NCBI GenBank assembly: GCA_004525685.1
Contig: SPBW01000003.1
Coordinates: forward strand, 1-38,608
Source: Candidatus Atribacteria bacterium
Lineage (GTDB): Bacteria > Bipolaricaulota > Bipolaricaulia > UBA7950 > UBA9294
Reading direction: 5' to 3'
DNA length: 38,608 nt
Shown: in pieces, positions 11,269 to 19,831 of the stretch
How the letters are laid out: each line of letters opens with the position of its first letter
Position numbering within the stretch: the stretch's first letter is position 1
Notes under the pieces: generated by a model
Database searches by the model: none
The model's input: only the letters and a program-made list of their open reading frames with translations
What the model was told of the DNA's origin: nothing
Program-made: the position numbers and the translations under genes

Positions 11269-11468
11269 AGGCTGTTGAATTGCGTGAGTTGACGCCTGAT
11301 GAGCTTGTGCAGCGGGAGATGGATCTCAAGCGTAAGCTCTTCAATCTGCGATTCCAGCGCGCGTCCGGGGAACTCGACAACAGCGCAGAGCTAACGAAAA
11401 CCCGGAAAGATATAGCACGCTTGATGACGATCATCACGGAGCGTAGGCTGGGGGCGAGCGGCTCATGA
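11265..11468 (+). CDS. rpmC: 50S ribosomal protein L29
   Basis: 67 aa. Small, mostly alpha-helical exit-tunnel protein. The helix-loop-helix pattern ELRELTPDELVQREMDLKRK then LFNLRFQRASGELDNSAELT is typical of L29. Joined to rplP and rpsQ by 4-nt overlaps on both sides. Confidence 0.95.
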   Translation: MKAVELRELTPDELVQREMDLKRKLFNLRFQRASGELDNSAELTKTRKDIARLMTIITERRLGASGS

Positions 11469-11710
11469 GGAAGACAAAGACGGGGCATGTCGTTAGCGAC
11501 AAGATGACACAGACGATTGTCGTGCGAGTGGAAGAGCGAACGATGCACGCGAAGTATCGCAAACACATCAGCCAACACGTCAAGTTCCATGCGCATGATC
11601 CTTTAGAGTTGGCCGGAATCGGTGACATCGTCAAGATTGAGGAGTGTCGACCGATGAGTCGATTGAAGCGTTGGCGTTTGATTGAAGTTCTTGAGAAAGC
11701 GGAGGGATAG
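11465..11710 (+). CDS. rpsQ: 30S ribosomal protein S17
   Basis: 81 aa. Primary 16S rRNA-binding protein with an OB fold. [19 protein letters not shown] is the family N-terminus; [17 protein letters not shown] and [20 protein letters not shown] follow. Short form lacking extensions. rplN starts 2 nt downstream. Confidence 0.97.
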   Translation: MRKTKTGHVVSDKMTQTIVVRVEERTMHAKYRKHISQHVKFHAHDPLELAGIGDIVKIEECRPMSRLKRWRLIEVLEKAEG

Positions 11711-11712
11711 CC

Positions 11713-12081
11713 ATGATCCAGATGCAAACCATGCTAAAAGTGGCCGACAACTCCGGCGCCAAGCTTGTTCGCTGTATCAATGTGTTGGGACCATCGAATA
11801 GAGGCGAAGGTGTCATTGGTGACATCGTTGTCGCATCTGTGCGAAAGCGACTTCCCAATAGCGATATCGAGAAGGGTGAGCTCGTGCGCGGCGTGATCGT
11901 GCGCACGCGACGACCCTATCGACGCAAGGACGGCACGTCCGTTCGATTTGATGACAACGCAATCGTATTGATCAACCCGGCAGGCGAGCCCATTGGCACG
12001 CGCGTATTCGGTCCTGTGGCGCGTGAGCTTCGCGACAAGAAGATGATGAGAATCATTTCGCTCGCACCTGAGGTCCTATAG
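11713..12081 (+). CDS. rplN: 50S ribosomal protein L14
   Basis: 122 aa, exactly the usual length. L14 lies at the subunit interface and binds L19 and the silencing factor Rsf[37 protein letters not shown] and the [20 protein letters not shown] block are all conserved. Confidence 0.98.
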   Translation: MIQMQTMLKVADNSGAKLVRCINVLGPSNRGEGVIGDIVVASVRKRLPNSDIEKGELVRGVIVRTRRPYRRKDGTSVRFDDNAIVLINPAGEPIGTRVFGPVARELRDKKMMRIISLAPEVL

Positions 12082-12093
12082 GAGAGTTCGGTC

Positions 12094-12405
12094 ATGAAGA
12101 AAATACGAAAAGGTGATCGAGTACGGGTAATCGCGGGAAACGATCGAGGCAAGATCGGACGTGTCCTCGCCATTTATCCTGAGCGTGGCCGTGCCATCGT
12201 TGAGAATGTGCATATGATCACCAAGCATCAGCGAGCGACACAGACTCTGCGTCAGCCAGGCATCGTGAAGCGTGAAGGGACGATCAACTTGTCAAACCTT
12301 CTAACGATCTGCCCGGAATGTGACGAGCCAACGCGCGTCGGCTTCATGGAAGTGGACGGCAAGAAACTACGGCGCTGCAAGCAGTGCGGGGAGAATTTCG
12401 AATAA
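12094..12405 (+). CDS. rplX: 50S ribosomal protein L24
   Basis: 103 aa. Assembly-initiator protein with a KOW motif ([20 protein letters not shown]). The C-terminal half has paired cysteines, CPEC and CKQC, as in many bacterial L24 proteins. Twelve nt after rplN and 2 nt before rplE. Confidence 0.97.
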   Translation: MKKIRKGDRVRVIAGNDRGKIGRVLAIYPERGRAIVENVHMITKHQRATQTLRQPGIVKREGTINLSNLLTICPECDEPTRVGFMEVDGKKLRRCKQCGENFE

Positions 12406-12407
12406 TC

Positions 12408-12938
12408 ATGTTTCGCGAACGTTACCAAACAGAGATTGCGCCGAAGCTGAAGGATGAACTTGGGCTGGCTAATGTGATGGAGATTCCGCGCATCGTCAAG
12501 GTGACCCTGAACATGGGAGTCGGCGACAAGGACAATCCGAAGGTTCTTGAAGGGGCAGTCAAGAATCTCATGAAGCTCACTGGACAGAAGCCGATTGTCA
12601 CCAAGGCGAAGAAGTCGATTTCGGACTTCAAACTGGTTCAAGGTGATCCGATCGGCTGCAAGGTGACGCTTCGCAGGGACCATGCTTATGAGTTCCTCAA
12701 TCGACTTTTCAATGCCGTGCTTCCAGGCATCCGTGACTTTCGCGGGTTGTCTTCATCGGCATTTGATGGGCGAGGCAACTACACGTTGGGTCTGAGGGAG
12801 CAACTGTCGTTCCCGGAGATCAGCTACAACGAGGTTGTGAAGAGCCAAGGGATGGACATCACGATCGTAACGTCGGCAAAAACTGACCGGGAAGGGTATG
12901 CCTTGCTCAAGGCGCTAGGCTTCCCATTCAACGATTAA
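12408..12938 (+). CDS. rplE: 50S ribosomal protein L5
   Basis: 176 aa. L5 binds 5S rRNA and contacts the 30S head. [37 protein letters not shown] and [20 protein letters not shown] are diagnostic. The ATG at 12408 gives the family N-terminus; a GTG at 12384 inside rplX would add eight unrelated residues. The nearest Shine-Dalgarno-like run (GGGGAG, about 12388-12393) is rather distant, so reinitiation after rplX is likely. Confidence 0.96.
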   Translation: MFRERYQTEIAPKLKDELGLANVMEIPRIVKVTLNMGVGDKDNPKVLEGAVKNLMKLTGQKPIVTKAKKSISDFKLVQGDPIGCKVTLRRDHAYEFLNRLFNAVLPGIRDFRGLSSSAFDGRGNYTLGLREQLSFPEISYNEVVKSQGMDITIVTSAKTDREGYALLKALGFPFND

Positions 12939-12947
12939 GGGGGCGAC

Positions 12948-13133
12948 ATGGCACGAACAGCATTGATTGTGAAGAGCAAGCGATCGCCGAAATTCAGTTC
13001 GCGGGGATACAATCGATGTTCCCTGTGTGGGCGCCCTCATGCCTACATACGCGATTTCGGTATCTGCAGGCTCTGCTTCCGGAAGCTTGCGCATCTCGGT
13101 GAGATCCCGGGCGTGAAGAAGGCGAGTTGGTGA
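12948..13133 (+). CDS. rpsN: 30S ribosomal protein S14, zinc-binding (type Z)
   Basis: 61 aa, the short zinc form. The four ligands C24, C27, C40 and C43 are present (RCSLCGRP ... [16 protein letters not shown]), as is the C-terminal VKKASW. No zinc-free paralogue is seen in the window. One nt separates it from rpsH. Confidence 0.98.
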   Translation: MARTALIVKSKRSPKFSSRGYNRCSLCGRPHAYIRDFGICRLCFRKLAHLGEIPGVKKASW

Positions 13134-13134
13134 G

Positions 13135-13539
13135 ATGATTCCTTATCCGATTGGAGATATGTTAACCCGGATTCGAAACGCAAATTCGTGTTTCCATCCG
13201 AGCGTGTCCATGCCGCACTCGAAGATGAAAGAAGCAGTTGCCAAGGTCTTGGAGTCTGAGGGATACATACGAGGCATTGAAGTCGTGGCGAAGGATCCTC
13301 AGCCCGAGCTGAAGATTCAATTGAAGTATCAAGGTGACCGGGCAGACACTGTTTGTGCGATCAATTCGATACATTTGGTCAGCAAGCCGAGTCGCAGGGT
13401 GTATGTCGGGAAAGACAATGTGCCGCAGCCGCTGGCAGGAATGGGAATCAGTATCATTTCTACATCGCAAGGCATCATATCCGGCAAAGAAGCCAAGGTG
13501 CGGGGCATCGGCGGCGAAGTCCTTTGTGTAGTCTGGTAG
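13135..13539 (+). CDS. rpsH: 30S ribosomal protein S8
   Basis: 134 aa. Binds 16S rRNA and, in E. coli, represses the spc operon. Recognised from PIGDMLTRIRNANSCFHPSV, the PHSKMKEAVAKVLESEGYI helix and the C-terminal GMGISIISTSQGIISGKEA with GGEVLCVVW. Confidence 0.97.
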   Translation: MIPYPIGDMLTRIRNANSCFHPSVSMPHSKMKEAVAKVLESEGYIRGIEVVAKDPQPELKIQLKYQGDRADTVCAINSIHLVSKPSRRVYVGKDNVPQPLAGMGISIISTSQGIISGKEAKVRGIGGEVLCVVW

Positions 13540-13551
13540 GGAGAATCCAAG

Positions 13552-14103
13552 ATGTCTAAAGTAGGCAAAGTACCTATTGCGATTCCCGATGGCGTCAAGG
13601 TGACCGTGGGCAGCGGCACGATCGCTGTCGAGGGAAAATACGGCCGTCTCGAACAGGCGTTCCGCCCTGACATGGTTCAAATCGCCGTTGACGATGCAGA
13701 GGCAACTGTCACTCGCGTCAAGGAAGGCAAACAATACCGTGCATTCCACGGGCTGTATCGCAGTCTGTTGGCAAACATGGTTTATGGCGTGTCGCAGCGG
13801 TGGGAGAAGGGAATGCTGGTGCGTGGACTGGGATATCGAGCACGACTTCAGGGCAACACCCTGATGCTCGACTTGGGATACTCCAATCCCATGGAGTACG
13901 AGATTCCTGAGGGCATCGAAATCGAGGTCCCTAATCCGAATGAAGTCATCGTACGGGGCGCTGACAGACAGGCAGTTGGTCAAGCGGCAGCAGAGATACG
14001 GAAATTCCGCAAGCCCAATGTCTATGATGGGAAGGGTATTCGATACAAAAATGAGCAGGTCATTCAGAAGGCTGGAAAGCTCGGCGGCCCTGGTTCTGGG
14101 TAG
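13552..14103 (+). CDS. rplF: 50S ribosomal protein L6
   Basis: 183 aa. L6 lies near the factor-binding site of the 50S. Two duplicated L6 folds are visible: the first from MSKVGKVPIAIPDGVKV, the second ending in the signature RKPNVYDGKGIRYKNE near the C-terminus. Twelve nt after rpsH. Confidence 0.97.
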   Translation: MSKVGKVPIAIPDGVKVTVGSGTIAVEGKYGRLEQAFRPDMVQIAVDDAEATVTRVKEGKQYRAFHGLYRSLLANMVYGVSQRWEKGMLVRGLGYRARLQGNTLMLDLGYSNPMEYEIPEGIEIEVPNPNEVIVRGADRQAVGQAAAEIRKFRKPNVYDGKGIRYKNEQVIQKAGKLGGPGSG

Positions 14104-14117
14104 GGGGAGTGAGATTC

Positions 14118-14480
14118 ATGGCAGGATTTAATCGCGCCGCAGAAATCGTCAAGCGACACAAACGGATCCGCAAGAGGGTATCCGGTACGAGTGATCGTCC
14201 CCGTCTGTGCATCGCCAAGACGTTGCGCCAACTCTATGTTCAGATCATAGACGACGAAGCACGCGTTACGCTTTTGCAGGCCTCTACACTTGAGCCAGCA
14301 TTTCGTGAAGAACTTCGTGGAGCCAATATTGCCTCCGCTGAAAGACTCGGCGCACTATTGGCGGAACGGGCGAAAGAAAAGGGTGTTGCGACGGTCGTCT
14401 TTGATCGTGGCGGACATGCCTATCATGGCGTCATAAAAGCGTTTGCTGATGCCTGTCGCAAAGGGGGCTTGCAGTTCTAA
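14118..14480 (+). CDS. rplR: 50S ribosomal protein L18
   Basis: 120 aa. Binds 5S rRNA. Family blocks: RHKRIRKRVSGTSDRPRLCI, KTLRQLYVQIIDD, and VVFDRGGHAYHGVIKAFADA near the C-terminus. The ATG at 14118 has GGGGGAG 8 nt upstream; the GTG at 14109 overlaps that site and is rejected. TAATG overlap with rpsE. Confidence 0.96.
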   Translation: MAGFNRAAEIVKRHKRIRKRVSGTSDRPRLCIAKTLRQLYVQIIDDEARVTLLQASTLEPAFREELRGANIASAERLGALLAERAKEKGVATVVFDRGGHAYHGVIKAFADACRKGGLQF

Positions 14481-14986
14481 TGCGCCGCAATCAACGTATT
14501 CAAGACGAGTTTGAGAACGAGATCATCGATATCCGTCGCGTAAGCAAGGTAACCAAGGGTGGACGAAACCTGCGGTTCCGCGTCACGATGGTTGTTGGTG
14601 ATGGAAAGGGGCGCGTTGGCGTGGGCATGGGCAGTACCACGGAGATTCCCAGAGCCATTCAACAGGCCATTCGAGACGCCAAGAAGAGCCTTATTCAAGT
14701 CAATATGGATGGGAGCACAATCCCTCATGAGATCATCGGCAAGTTCAAGGCTGGCAACGTATTGCTGAAGCCAGCGTATCCGGGAACTGGCGTGATCGCC
14801 GGCACTACGGTAGGCGCGATTTGTCGCTTAGCTGGGATCAAGGATATCTTGACCAAGTCGATCGGAACGACCAATCCATTGACTCTATCGAAAGCTGCAT
14901 TGAAGGGACTAGAGCAACTGCGCAGCCGGCAAGAGATCGAGCAGGTGCTCGGTGTGGGCGCTCAGGAGGTAAGAGATGCGGCTTGA
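14480..14986 (+). CDS. rpsE: 30S ribosomal protein S5
   Basis: 168 aa. Influences decoding fidelity with S4 and S12. Double-stranded-RNA-binding-like N-terminal domain with RRVSKVTKGGRNLRFRVTMV and GDGKGRVGVGMG; C-terminal GTGVIAGTTVGAICRLAGIK. Its 3' end overlaps rplO by 11 nt. The usual rpmD (L30) between S5 and L15 is missing. Confidence 0.97.
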   Translation: MRRNQRIQDEFENEIIDIRRVSKVTKGGRNLRFRVTMVVGDGKGRVGVGMGSTTEIPRAIQQAIRDAKKSLIQVNMDGSTIPHEIIGKFKAGNVLLKPAYPGTGVIAGTTVGAICRLAGIKDILTKSIGTTNPLTLSKAALKGLEQLRSRQEIEQVLGVGAQEVRDAA

Positions 14987-15422
14987 GGATCTACGCCCCA
15001 CTGCAGGTGCCAAACATCGCAAGAAGCGCGTTGGCCGAGGATACGGATCTGGCCTAGGTGGTCACGAGTCCGGCCGAGGAAACGCCGGTCAGAACTCTCG
15101 TTCTGGTGGCGGAACCCGACCTGGATATGAAGGTGGACAGACCCCCATCTGGATGCGTTTCCCGAAGCGTGGGTTCAAGAACTACGCACGCGTGGAATAC
15201 GTGTGTGTGAACGTGGATACGCTTGACAACCTGTTCAACGCCAATGAGGAGATCACACCTGAGCGCTTGCGCAAAGACGGATTGATCAAGGGGAAGACGC
15301 AGCTGGTGAAGATCCTCGGACGAGGAGAACTAACCAAGCCTCTTGTGGTACGGGCTCATCGATTTGGTGCTGAAGCAATGCGCAAAATCGAGGATGCTGG
15401 AGGAAAGGCTGAGGTGATTTAG
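14976..15422 (+). CDS. rplO: 50S ribosomal protein L15
   Basis: 148 aa. Late-assembly 50S protein. Gly/Arg-rich N-terminus KKRVGRGYGSGLGGHESGRG, then GYEGGQTPIWMRFPKRGFKN, as in the family, and the C-terminal domain typical of bacterial L15. Starts within rpsE (11-nt overlap) and is followed by secY after 2 nt. Confidence 0.97.
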   Translation: MRLEDLRPTAGAKHRKKRVGRGYGSGLGGHESGRGNAGQNSRSGGGTRPGYEGGQTPIWMRFPKRGFKNYARVEYVCVNVDTLDNLFNANEEITPERLRKDGLIKGKTQLVKILGRGELTKPLVVRAHRFGAEAMRKIEDAGGKAEVI

Positions 15423-15424
15423 GC

Positions 15425-16702
15425 ATGTGGGAGAAGTTCGCGAGTCTGTTCAAGGTTCCAGAACTACGCAAGCGAATCCTGTTCACACTGGGCGCGATCA
15501 TCGTCATCCGATTGGGAACTCACATTTCCGTCCCTGGCGTGAATTGGAGAGATATCGGTGAGTTTCAATCGGGCGGACTTCTTGATTTCATGAACATGTT
15601 CAGCGGCGGCGCACTACAGAAGTTCTCGCTGTTTGCCCTAGGCGTTACGCCGTACATCAATGCCTCGATCATCTTTAGCCTGCTGACATCAGTCATTCCC
15701 AAGCTGAAGGAATTGCAGCAGCAAGGGCGCGAAGGCCGACGCAAGATCACGTCCTACACACGTTACGCCACAGTTGGATTAGCCATTGTGCAGGGCGTCG
15801 CCTTCTCAACGATCATCAAAGGTGCGTTTCCTATTGACGCCAACTTGTGGTTCTACACGACGACCATTGTCACGCTGACGACGGGAACGATCTTCCTGAT
15901 GTGGCTGGGCGAGCGCATCACAGAGAATGGAATCGGTAATGGTATCAGTCTGATCATCATGATCAGTATCTTGTCGCGGTTCCCCACGCAGCTGGCGCAG
16001 CTATTCACAGGGATCGGCAATGGGCAGATCTCGGCCATTTGGGCGCCTTTGTTTATCGTCTTGCTCATTGTCGTGGTGGCCGGTATGACGATGGTGCAGC
16101 AGGGCCAACGCAAGATCTCGATTCAGTATGCCAAGCGCACGATGGGCCGCCGTATCTACGGCGGGCATTCGTCGCATCTGCCGCTCAAGGTGAATCAATC
16201 GGGCGTTATCCCCGTCATTTTTGCGATGGCGTTGTTGACGTTCCCCATTACCATCTTCAGCGCGCTCAATTGGACACTAGCGCTCGACTTGTTTGCGCAA
16301 GGCAGCCTCTTGTACATCATCTGCTATGTAGCTCTGATCTTCTTCTTTACGTATTTCTACAGCTCCATCGTGTTCGATCCGAATGATGTAGCAAAGAACA
16401 TCCGTGAAGCAGGAGGATTCATTCCTGGCGTACGTCCTGGAAAGCCGACGGCTGAATACATCACCGCCATTCTCGGACGAATGCTGTTGGTGGGAGCCGT
16501 ATTCCTGTCAGGAGTGGCCGTCTTGCCATACATCTTGTCGTCGCTGAGCAAGTCTCCAGCGATGTTCCTGATTGGCGGGACATCACTGCTCATTGTTGTC
16601 GGTGTAGGTATTGACACGCTCATGCAGATTGAGACACACCTTGTCATGCGACATTACGATTCGCTGACCAAGTCCGGTGGATTGCTAGGAAGGCGAGGCT
16701 AA
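15425..16702 (+). CDS. secY: Protein translocase channel subunit SecY
   Basis: 425 aa inner-membrane protein with about ten hydrophobic segments, the pore of the Sec translocon. Family signatures: RLGTHISVPGVNW after TM1, SLFALGVTPYINASII (plug/TM2 region), the cytoplasmic loop QQGREGRRKI, GERITENGIGNGISLII, QRKISIQYAKRTMGRR, LPLKVNQSGVIPVIFA, and FDPNDVAKNIREAGGFIPG. The length is normal. adk follows with no intergenic base. Confidence 0.98.
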   Translation: MWEKFASLFKVPELRKRILFTLGAIIVIRLGTHISVPGVNWRDIGEFQSGGLLDFMNMFSGGALQKFSLFALGVTPYINASIIFSLLTSVIPKLKELQQQGREGRRKITSYTRYATVGLAIVQGVAFSTIIKGAFPIDANLWFYTTTIVTLTTGTIFLMWLGERITENGIGNGISLIIMISILSRFPTQLAQLFTGIGNGQISAIWAPLFIVLLIVVVAGMTMVQQGQRKISIQYAKRTMGRRIYGGHSSHLPLKVNQSGVIPVIFAMALLTFPITIFSALNWTLALDLFAQGSLLYIICYVALIFFFTYFYSSIVFDPNDVAKNIREAGGFIPGVRPGKPTAEYITAILGRMLLVGAVFLSGVAVLPYILSSLSKSPAMFLIGGTSLLIVVGVGIDTLMQIETHLVMRHYDSLTKSGGLLGRRG

Positions 16703-17335
16703 ATGGCTCTTCGACATGTCGTCCTTCTAGGCCCTCCTGGTGCGGGTAAGGGTACGCAGGCCAAGCAGATCATCAACGAACTTGGCTTGGTGCACCTGTC
16801 TACTGGCGATATTCTGCGCGATGAAGTGTCCCGTGAAACGGAATTGGGGAAGACGGCGAAGGGGTTCATGGATCGCGGTGATCTTGTACCTGATCAACTC
16901 ATCATCGACATGATCCGTGGACGCATTGAAGCTGCTGATCAAGGTTTCTTGCTGGACGGATTTCCACGTACAACTGCTCAGGCCGAAGCGTTGGCCGCGT
17001 TTGCCACCATCGATGTTGTGCTGAACATCGGACTTGCTCGCGAAGAAGTGGTCCGTCGACTGGCAGGTCGCCGTGTCTGCCGTGATTGTGGCGCGATCTA
17101 TAACCTGACGTTCAATCTCGCAGAAGGGGAAACCACTTGTGCGAAGTGCGGCGGCGAGTTGTATCAGCGCGATGATGACAAAACAGAGGTTATCGCCAAT
17201 CGATATGACATCTATGAGCGCTCGACTGCCCCCCTGATCGAGTACTACACTCGACAGGGAGTCGTGCGAACACTTGATGGCGCTGCTGGATCTGAGAATG
17301 TCTTTTCGGAGATCCTTGAACTCCTGAGCGCATGA
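16703..17335 (+). CDS. adk: Adenylate kinase (zinc-LID form)
   Basis: 210 aa. Interconverts ATP + AMP and 2 ADP in the cytoplasm. P-loop GPPGAGKGTQ (residues 10-19), AMP-binding STGDILRDEV and DGFPRTTAQA, and a LID domain with four cysteines (C126, C129, C146, C149) of the zinc-stabilised type found in many Gram-positive and thermophilic bacteria. The ATG abuts the secY stop, and map overlaps by 4 nt. Confidence 0.97.
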   Translation: MALRHVVLLGPPGAGKGTQAKQIINELGLVHLSTGDILRDEVSRETELGKTAKGFMDRGDLVPDQLIIDMIRGRIEAADQGFLLDGFPRTTAQAEALAAFATIDVVLNIGLAREEVVRRLAGRRVCRDCGAIYNLTFNLAEGETTCAKCGGELYQRDDDKTEVIANRYDIYERSTAPLIEYYTRQGVVRTLDGAAGSENVFSEILELLSA

Positions 17336-18096
17336 TTGCACTGAAGACGCCCGCAGAGATCGCCATCATGCGAGAGAACGGGCGCATTCTGGCTCAGATC
17401 CTTGACAAGCTCTGTGAGAAGGTTAGGCCCGGCCGAACGACGCAGTTCTTCGACAACTTGGCAGAGATGCTCATTCGTGAAGCGGGGGCTGTACCCTCGT
17501 TCAAGGGCTACTCTGGATATCCGGCGTCGATCAATGCATCGATCAACGAAGAAGTTGTACACGGGATTCCCTCTCTAGAGAGGTGGCTGGAAGAGGGCGA
17601 TGTGTTTTCGATTGACATCGGACTCCTACGAAATGGGATGCACGTAGATATGGCCACAACGGTCGCTGTTGGGAACGTTGATGACATAGCTCGCCAAATG
17701 ATGGACGTTGGTGAGCGCAGCTTGTGGGAAGGAATCGAACAAGTTAAGATAGGGAACCGTTTGTCCGATATTTCGCATGCCATCGGAAGCTGTGTCGAAG
17801 CGGCAGGGTTTCACGTGGTGAAAGAGTATGTTGGGCATGGAATCGGGAAAGCTTTGCACGAGGATCCGCAGATTCCCAACTACGGACCGCCTGGTCATGG
17901 AATGCGATTGAGACCGGGAATGGCGCTCGCGATAGAGCCGATGATCAAGATCGACTCACTACCGACGCAGGTTCAAGCTGATCGATGGACCGTGGTTACG
18001 GGATCAGGTGGATTGTCCGTGCATTTTGAGCATACGATTGTACTGACGGACGACAGAGCTGTCGTCGTAACGCTAGGAGGTGACGAAAAAGCGTAG
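17332..18096 (+). CDS. map: Methionine aminopeptidase, type I
   Basis: 254 aa. Removes the initiator methionine from nascent proteins. The five metal ligands are present at D95, D106, H169, E202 and E233, and the substrate His is H78; the pattern is offset by about two residues from E. coli MetAP. Motifs YVGHGIG, LAIEPM and HFEHTIV are intact. No N-terminal extension, hence type Ia-like. Overlaps adk by 4 nt and infA by 1 nt. Confidence 0.97.
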   Translation: MIALKTPAEIAIMRENGRILAQILDKLCEKVRPGRTTQFFDNLAEMLIREAGAVPSFKGYSGYPASINASINEEVVHGIPSLERWLEEGDVFSIDIGLLRNGMHVDMATTVAVGNVDDIARQMMDVGERSLWEGIEQVKIGNRLSDISHAIGSCVEAAGFHVVKEYVGHGIGKALHEDPQIPNYGPPGHGMRLRPGMALAIEPMIKIDSLPTQVQADRWTVVTGSGGLSVHFEHTIVLTDDRAVVVTLGGDEKA

Positions 18097-18338
18097 TGGC
18101 AACGAACGAGAAACAACGCGGAGGTAAGAAGGACGTGCTTCGAGTTCGGGGTGAGGTGATTGAATCTCTTCCCAATTCGACGTTTCGAGTGAAGCTCGAT
18201 AACGAGCATGTCGTGCTCTGTCACATCTCGGGACGGATTCGGAAGCACTATATTCGAATTCTTACTGGCGATCGTGTGATTGTTGAGTTCTCACCGTACG
18301 ATCTTACCAAAGGAAGGATCGTCTATCGTGAGTCCTAA
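18096..18338 (+). CDS. infA: Translation initiation factor IF-1
   Basis: 80 aa from a GTG start that overlaps the map stop (TAGTG). S1-type OB fold: [36 protein letters not shown] and [13 protein letters not shown] match IF-1. The N-terminus is about eight residues longer than usual ([13 protein letters not shown]). A second GTG at 18135, with GGAGGT about 9 nt upstream, would give a 67-aa protein slightly shorter than the family. AGGAGGTG (18074-18081) lies a loose 14 nt before the first GTG, so the exact start is uncertain. Confidence 0.93.
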   Translation: MATNEKQRGGKKDVLRVRGEVIESLPNSTFRVKLDNEHVVLCHISGRIRKHYIRILTGDRVIVEFSPYDLTKGRIVYRES

Positions 18339-18355
18339 TTGCTACGCTTGACATT

Positions 18356-18469
18356 ATGAAGGTTCGAGCTTCTGTTAAGAAGATGTGCGCCAAATGCAAG
18401 GTCATCCGGCGTGAAGGACGAGTGCTCGTGATCTGTCGGAATCCAAAGCATAAGCAGCGGCAAGGGTAG
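18356..18469 (+). CDS. rpmJ: 50S ribosomal protein L36 (zinc form)
   Basis: 37-aa gene translated directly from the sequence: [20 protein letters not shown], then [17 protein letters not shown]. The zinc ligands C11, C14, C27 and H32 are all present. It lies in the canonical infA-rpmJ-rpsM position, 17 nt after infA and 11 nt before rpsM. Confidence 0.96.
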   Translation: MKVRASVKKMCAKCKVIRREGRVLVICRNPKHKQRQG

Positions 18470-18480
18470 GGGGAAGATCA

Positions 18481-18846
18481 ATGGCGCGAATAGCAGGTGT
18501 CAATCTGCCGAACAACAAGCGAATCGAGATCGCGTTGACGTATATCTACGGGATTGGTTCGACTCGTGCGGCTGAAGTCATCGAGAAGACAGGGATTTCT
18601 CCCGACGTGCGCGTGAAGGATCTCACAGAAAATGAGGTCAATAATCTGCGCCGCGAAGTTGAGCAATTCATGGTCGAGGGTGATCTGCGACGACGAATTC
18701 ATTCAAGCATACAACGCTTGAAAGACATCGGATCGTATCGCGGAAGTCGACACGCGAGGCGCCTACCGGCGCGCGGACAGCGGACTCGGGCCAACGCTCG
18801 GACGTGGAAGGGACCACGCCCTGCGAAGGCGGGTAAGAAGAGGTAG
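18481..18846 (+). CDS. rpsM: 30S ribosomal protein S13
   Basis: 121 aa. Contacts P-site tRNA and the 50S across bridge B1. [38 protein letters not shown] and the C-terminal [20 protein letters not shown] with the Lys/Arg-rich tail are typical. A GGGGGAAG ribosome-binding site precedes the ATG. Confidence 0.98.
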   Translation: MARIAGVNLPNNKRIEIALTYIYGIGSTRAAEVIEKTGISPDVRVKDLTENEVNNLRREVEQFMVEGDLRRRIHSSIQRLKDIGSYRGSRHARRLPARGQRTRANARTWKGPRPAKAGKKR

Positions 18847-18852
18847 CGGCCT

Positions 18853-19200
18853 ATGGCAAAAAACATCATCAAGCTTGAACGTGCTCAGGTTCACATTCAT
18901 GCCTCGTTCAACAACACGATCATCACGATCACGGACATGAATGGGCATCCGGTCATGTGGAAGTCACCGGGCATGGTCGGGTACAAGGGATCGCGAAAAG
19001 GTACGCCCTATGCCGCGCAGATTGCCGCTGAGTCCTTATCTCGGGAAATGAAAGATGCCGGAATTCGCTCCGTTGCCGTCTTTGTCAAGGGAACGGGGTC
19101 AGGTCGGCAATCGGTCATTCAGACAATCAAGTCTTCTGGGATCCGCGTCGAAGAAGTGAAGAATGTTACACCGGTTTCCCATAGCAAGGGGAGACGATAA
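18853..19200 (+). CDS. rpsK: 30S ribosomal protein S11
   Basis: 115 aa. Platform protein of the 30S. HIHASFNNTIITITDMNGHP, GYKGSRKGTPYAAQIAAE and VFVKGTGSGRQSVIQTIKSS are conserved; the tail ends VTPVSHSKGRR. TAATG overlap with rpsD. Confidence 0.98.
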   Translation: MAKNIIKLERAQVHIHASFNNTIITITDMNGHPVMWKSPGMVGYKGSRKGTPYAAQIAAESLSREMKDAGIRSVAVFVKGTGSGRQSVIQTIKSSGIRVEEVKNVTPVSHSKGRR

Positions 19201-19823
19201 TGGGACGAGATACTGGTGGTAAGTGCAAACAATGCCGCAGAGAGGGCGAGAAGCTCTTCCTGAAAGGGGATCGGTGCTATTCGCGCAGCTGCGCGATGGG
19301 TTCGCGTGCGAAGCCCCCTGGAGAAGGTCCAAAGAAACGGCGTCCTCGAAGAAGTCAGTATTTGCTGCATCTACGAGAGAAGCAAAAAGCGCGACGGATC
19401 TACGGTGTACGTGAGAAACAGTTCCGTAACTACATGATTGAGGCAAAGCGCCGCAAGGGCATTACAGGCGTAGCGTTGCTTGTGTTGCTTGAGCGACGGT
19501 TCGACAACCTCGTCTACAGAGCTGGATTTGCGTCCTCTCGCCAGCAAGCACGACAGATGATTGTCCATGGACACCTTGAAGTGAATGGACGAGCATCCAA
19601 TGTGCCGTCCATGCTGCTCAAAGATGGAGACTTCGTTTCTATCAAAGAGGGGCGACGTAGCCGATTGAAAGCAATCGTGGAATCGAATCAGGGACGGGAA
19701 GTTCCGAACTGGTTGGACAAGAACGCAGATGCGATGAAGTTCCAACTTGTTACGACACCGAACGTGGACCAGATTGGTCTGACCATCGCCACCAACCTGA
19801 TCGTTGAGTTCTATTCCCGCTAG
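19200..19823 (+). CDS. rpsD: 30S ribosomal protein S4 (zinc-binding form)
   Basis: 207 aa. Primary 16S rRNA 5'-domain binder. The N-terminal zinc site has C9, C12, C26 and C31, the same spacing as in Thermus S4. An S4 RNA-binding domain follows (RRFDNLVYRAGFASSRQQAR then QMIVHGHLEVNGR), and the C-terminus ends NLIVEFYSR as usual. rpoA begins 8 nt later. Confidence 0.98.
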   Translation: MGRDTGGKCKQCRREGEKLFLKGDRCYSRSCAMGSRAKPPGEGPKKRRPRRSQYLLHLREKQKARRIYGVREKQFRNYMIEAKRRKGITGVALLVLLERRFDNLVYRAGFASSRQQARQMIVHGHLEVNGRASNVPSMLLKDGDFVSIKEGRRSRLKAIVESNQGREVPNWLDKNADAMKFQLVTTPNVDQIGLTIATNLIVEFYSR

Positions 19824-19831
19824 GAGGCGAC

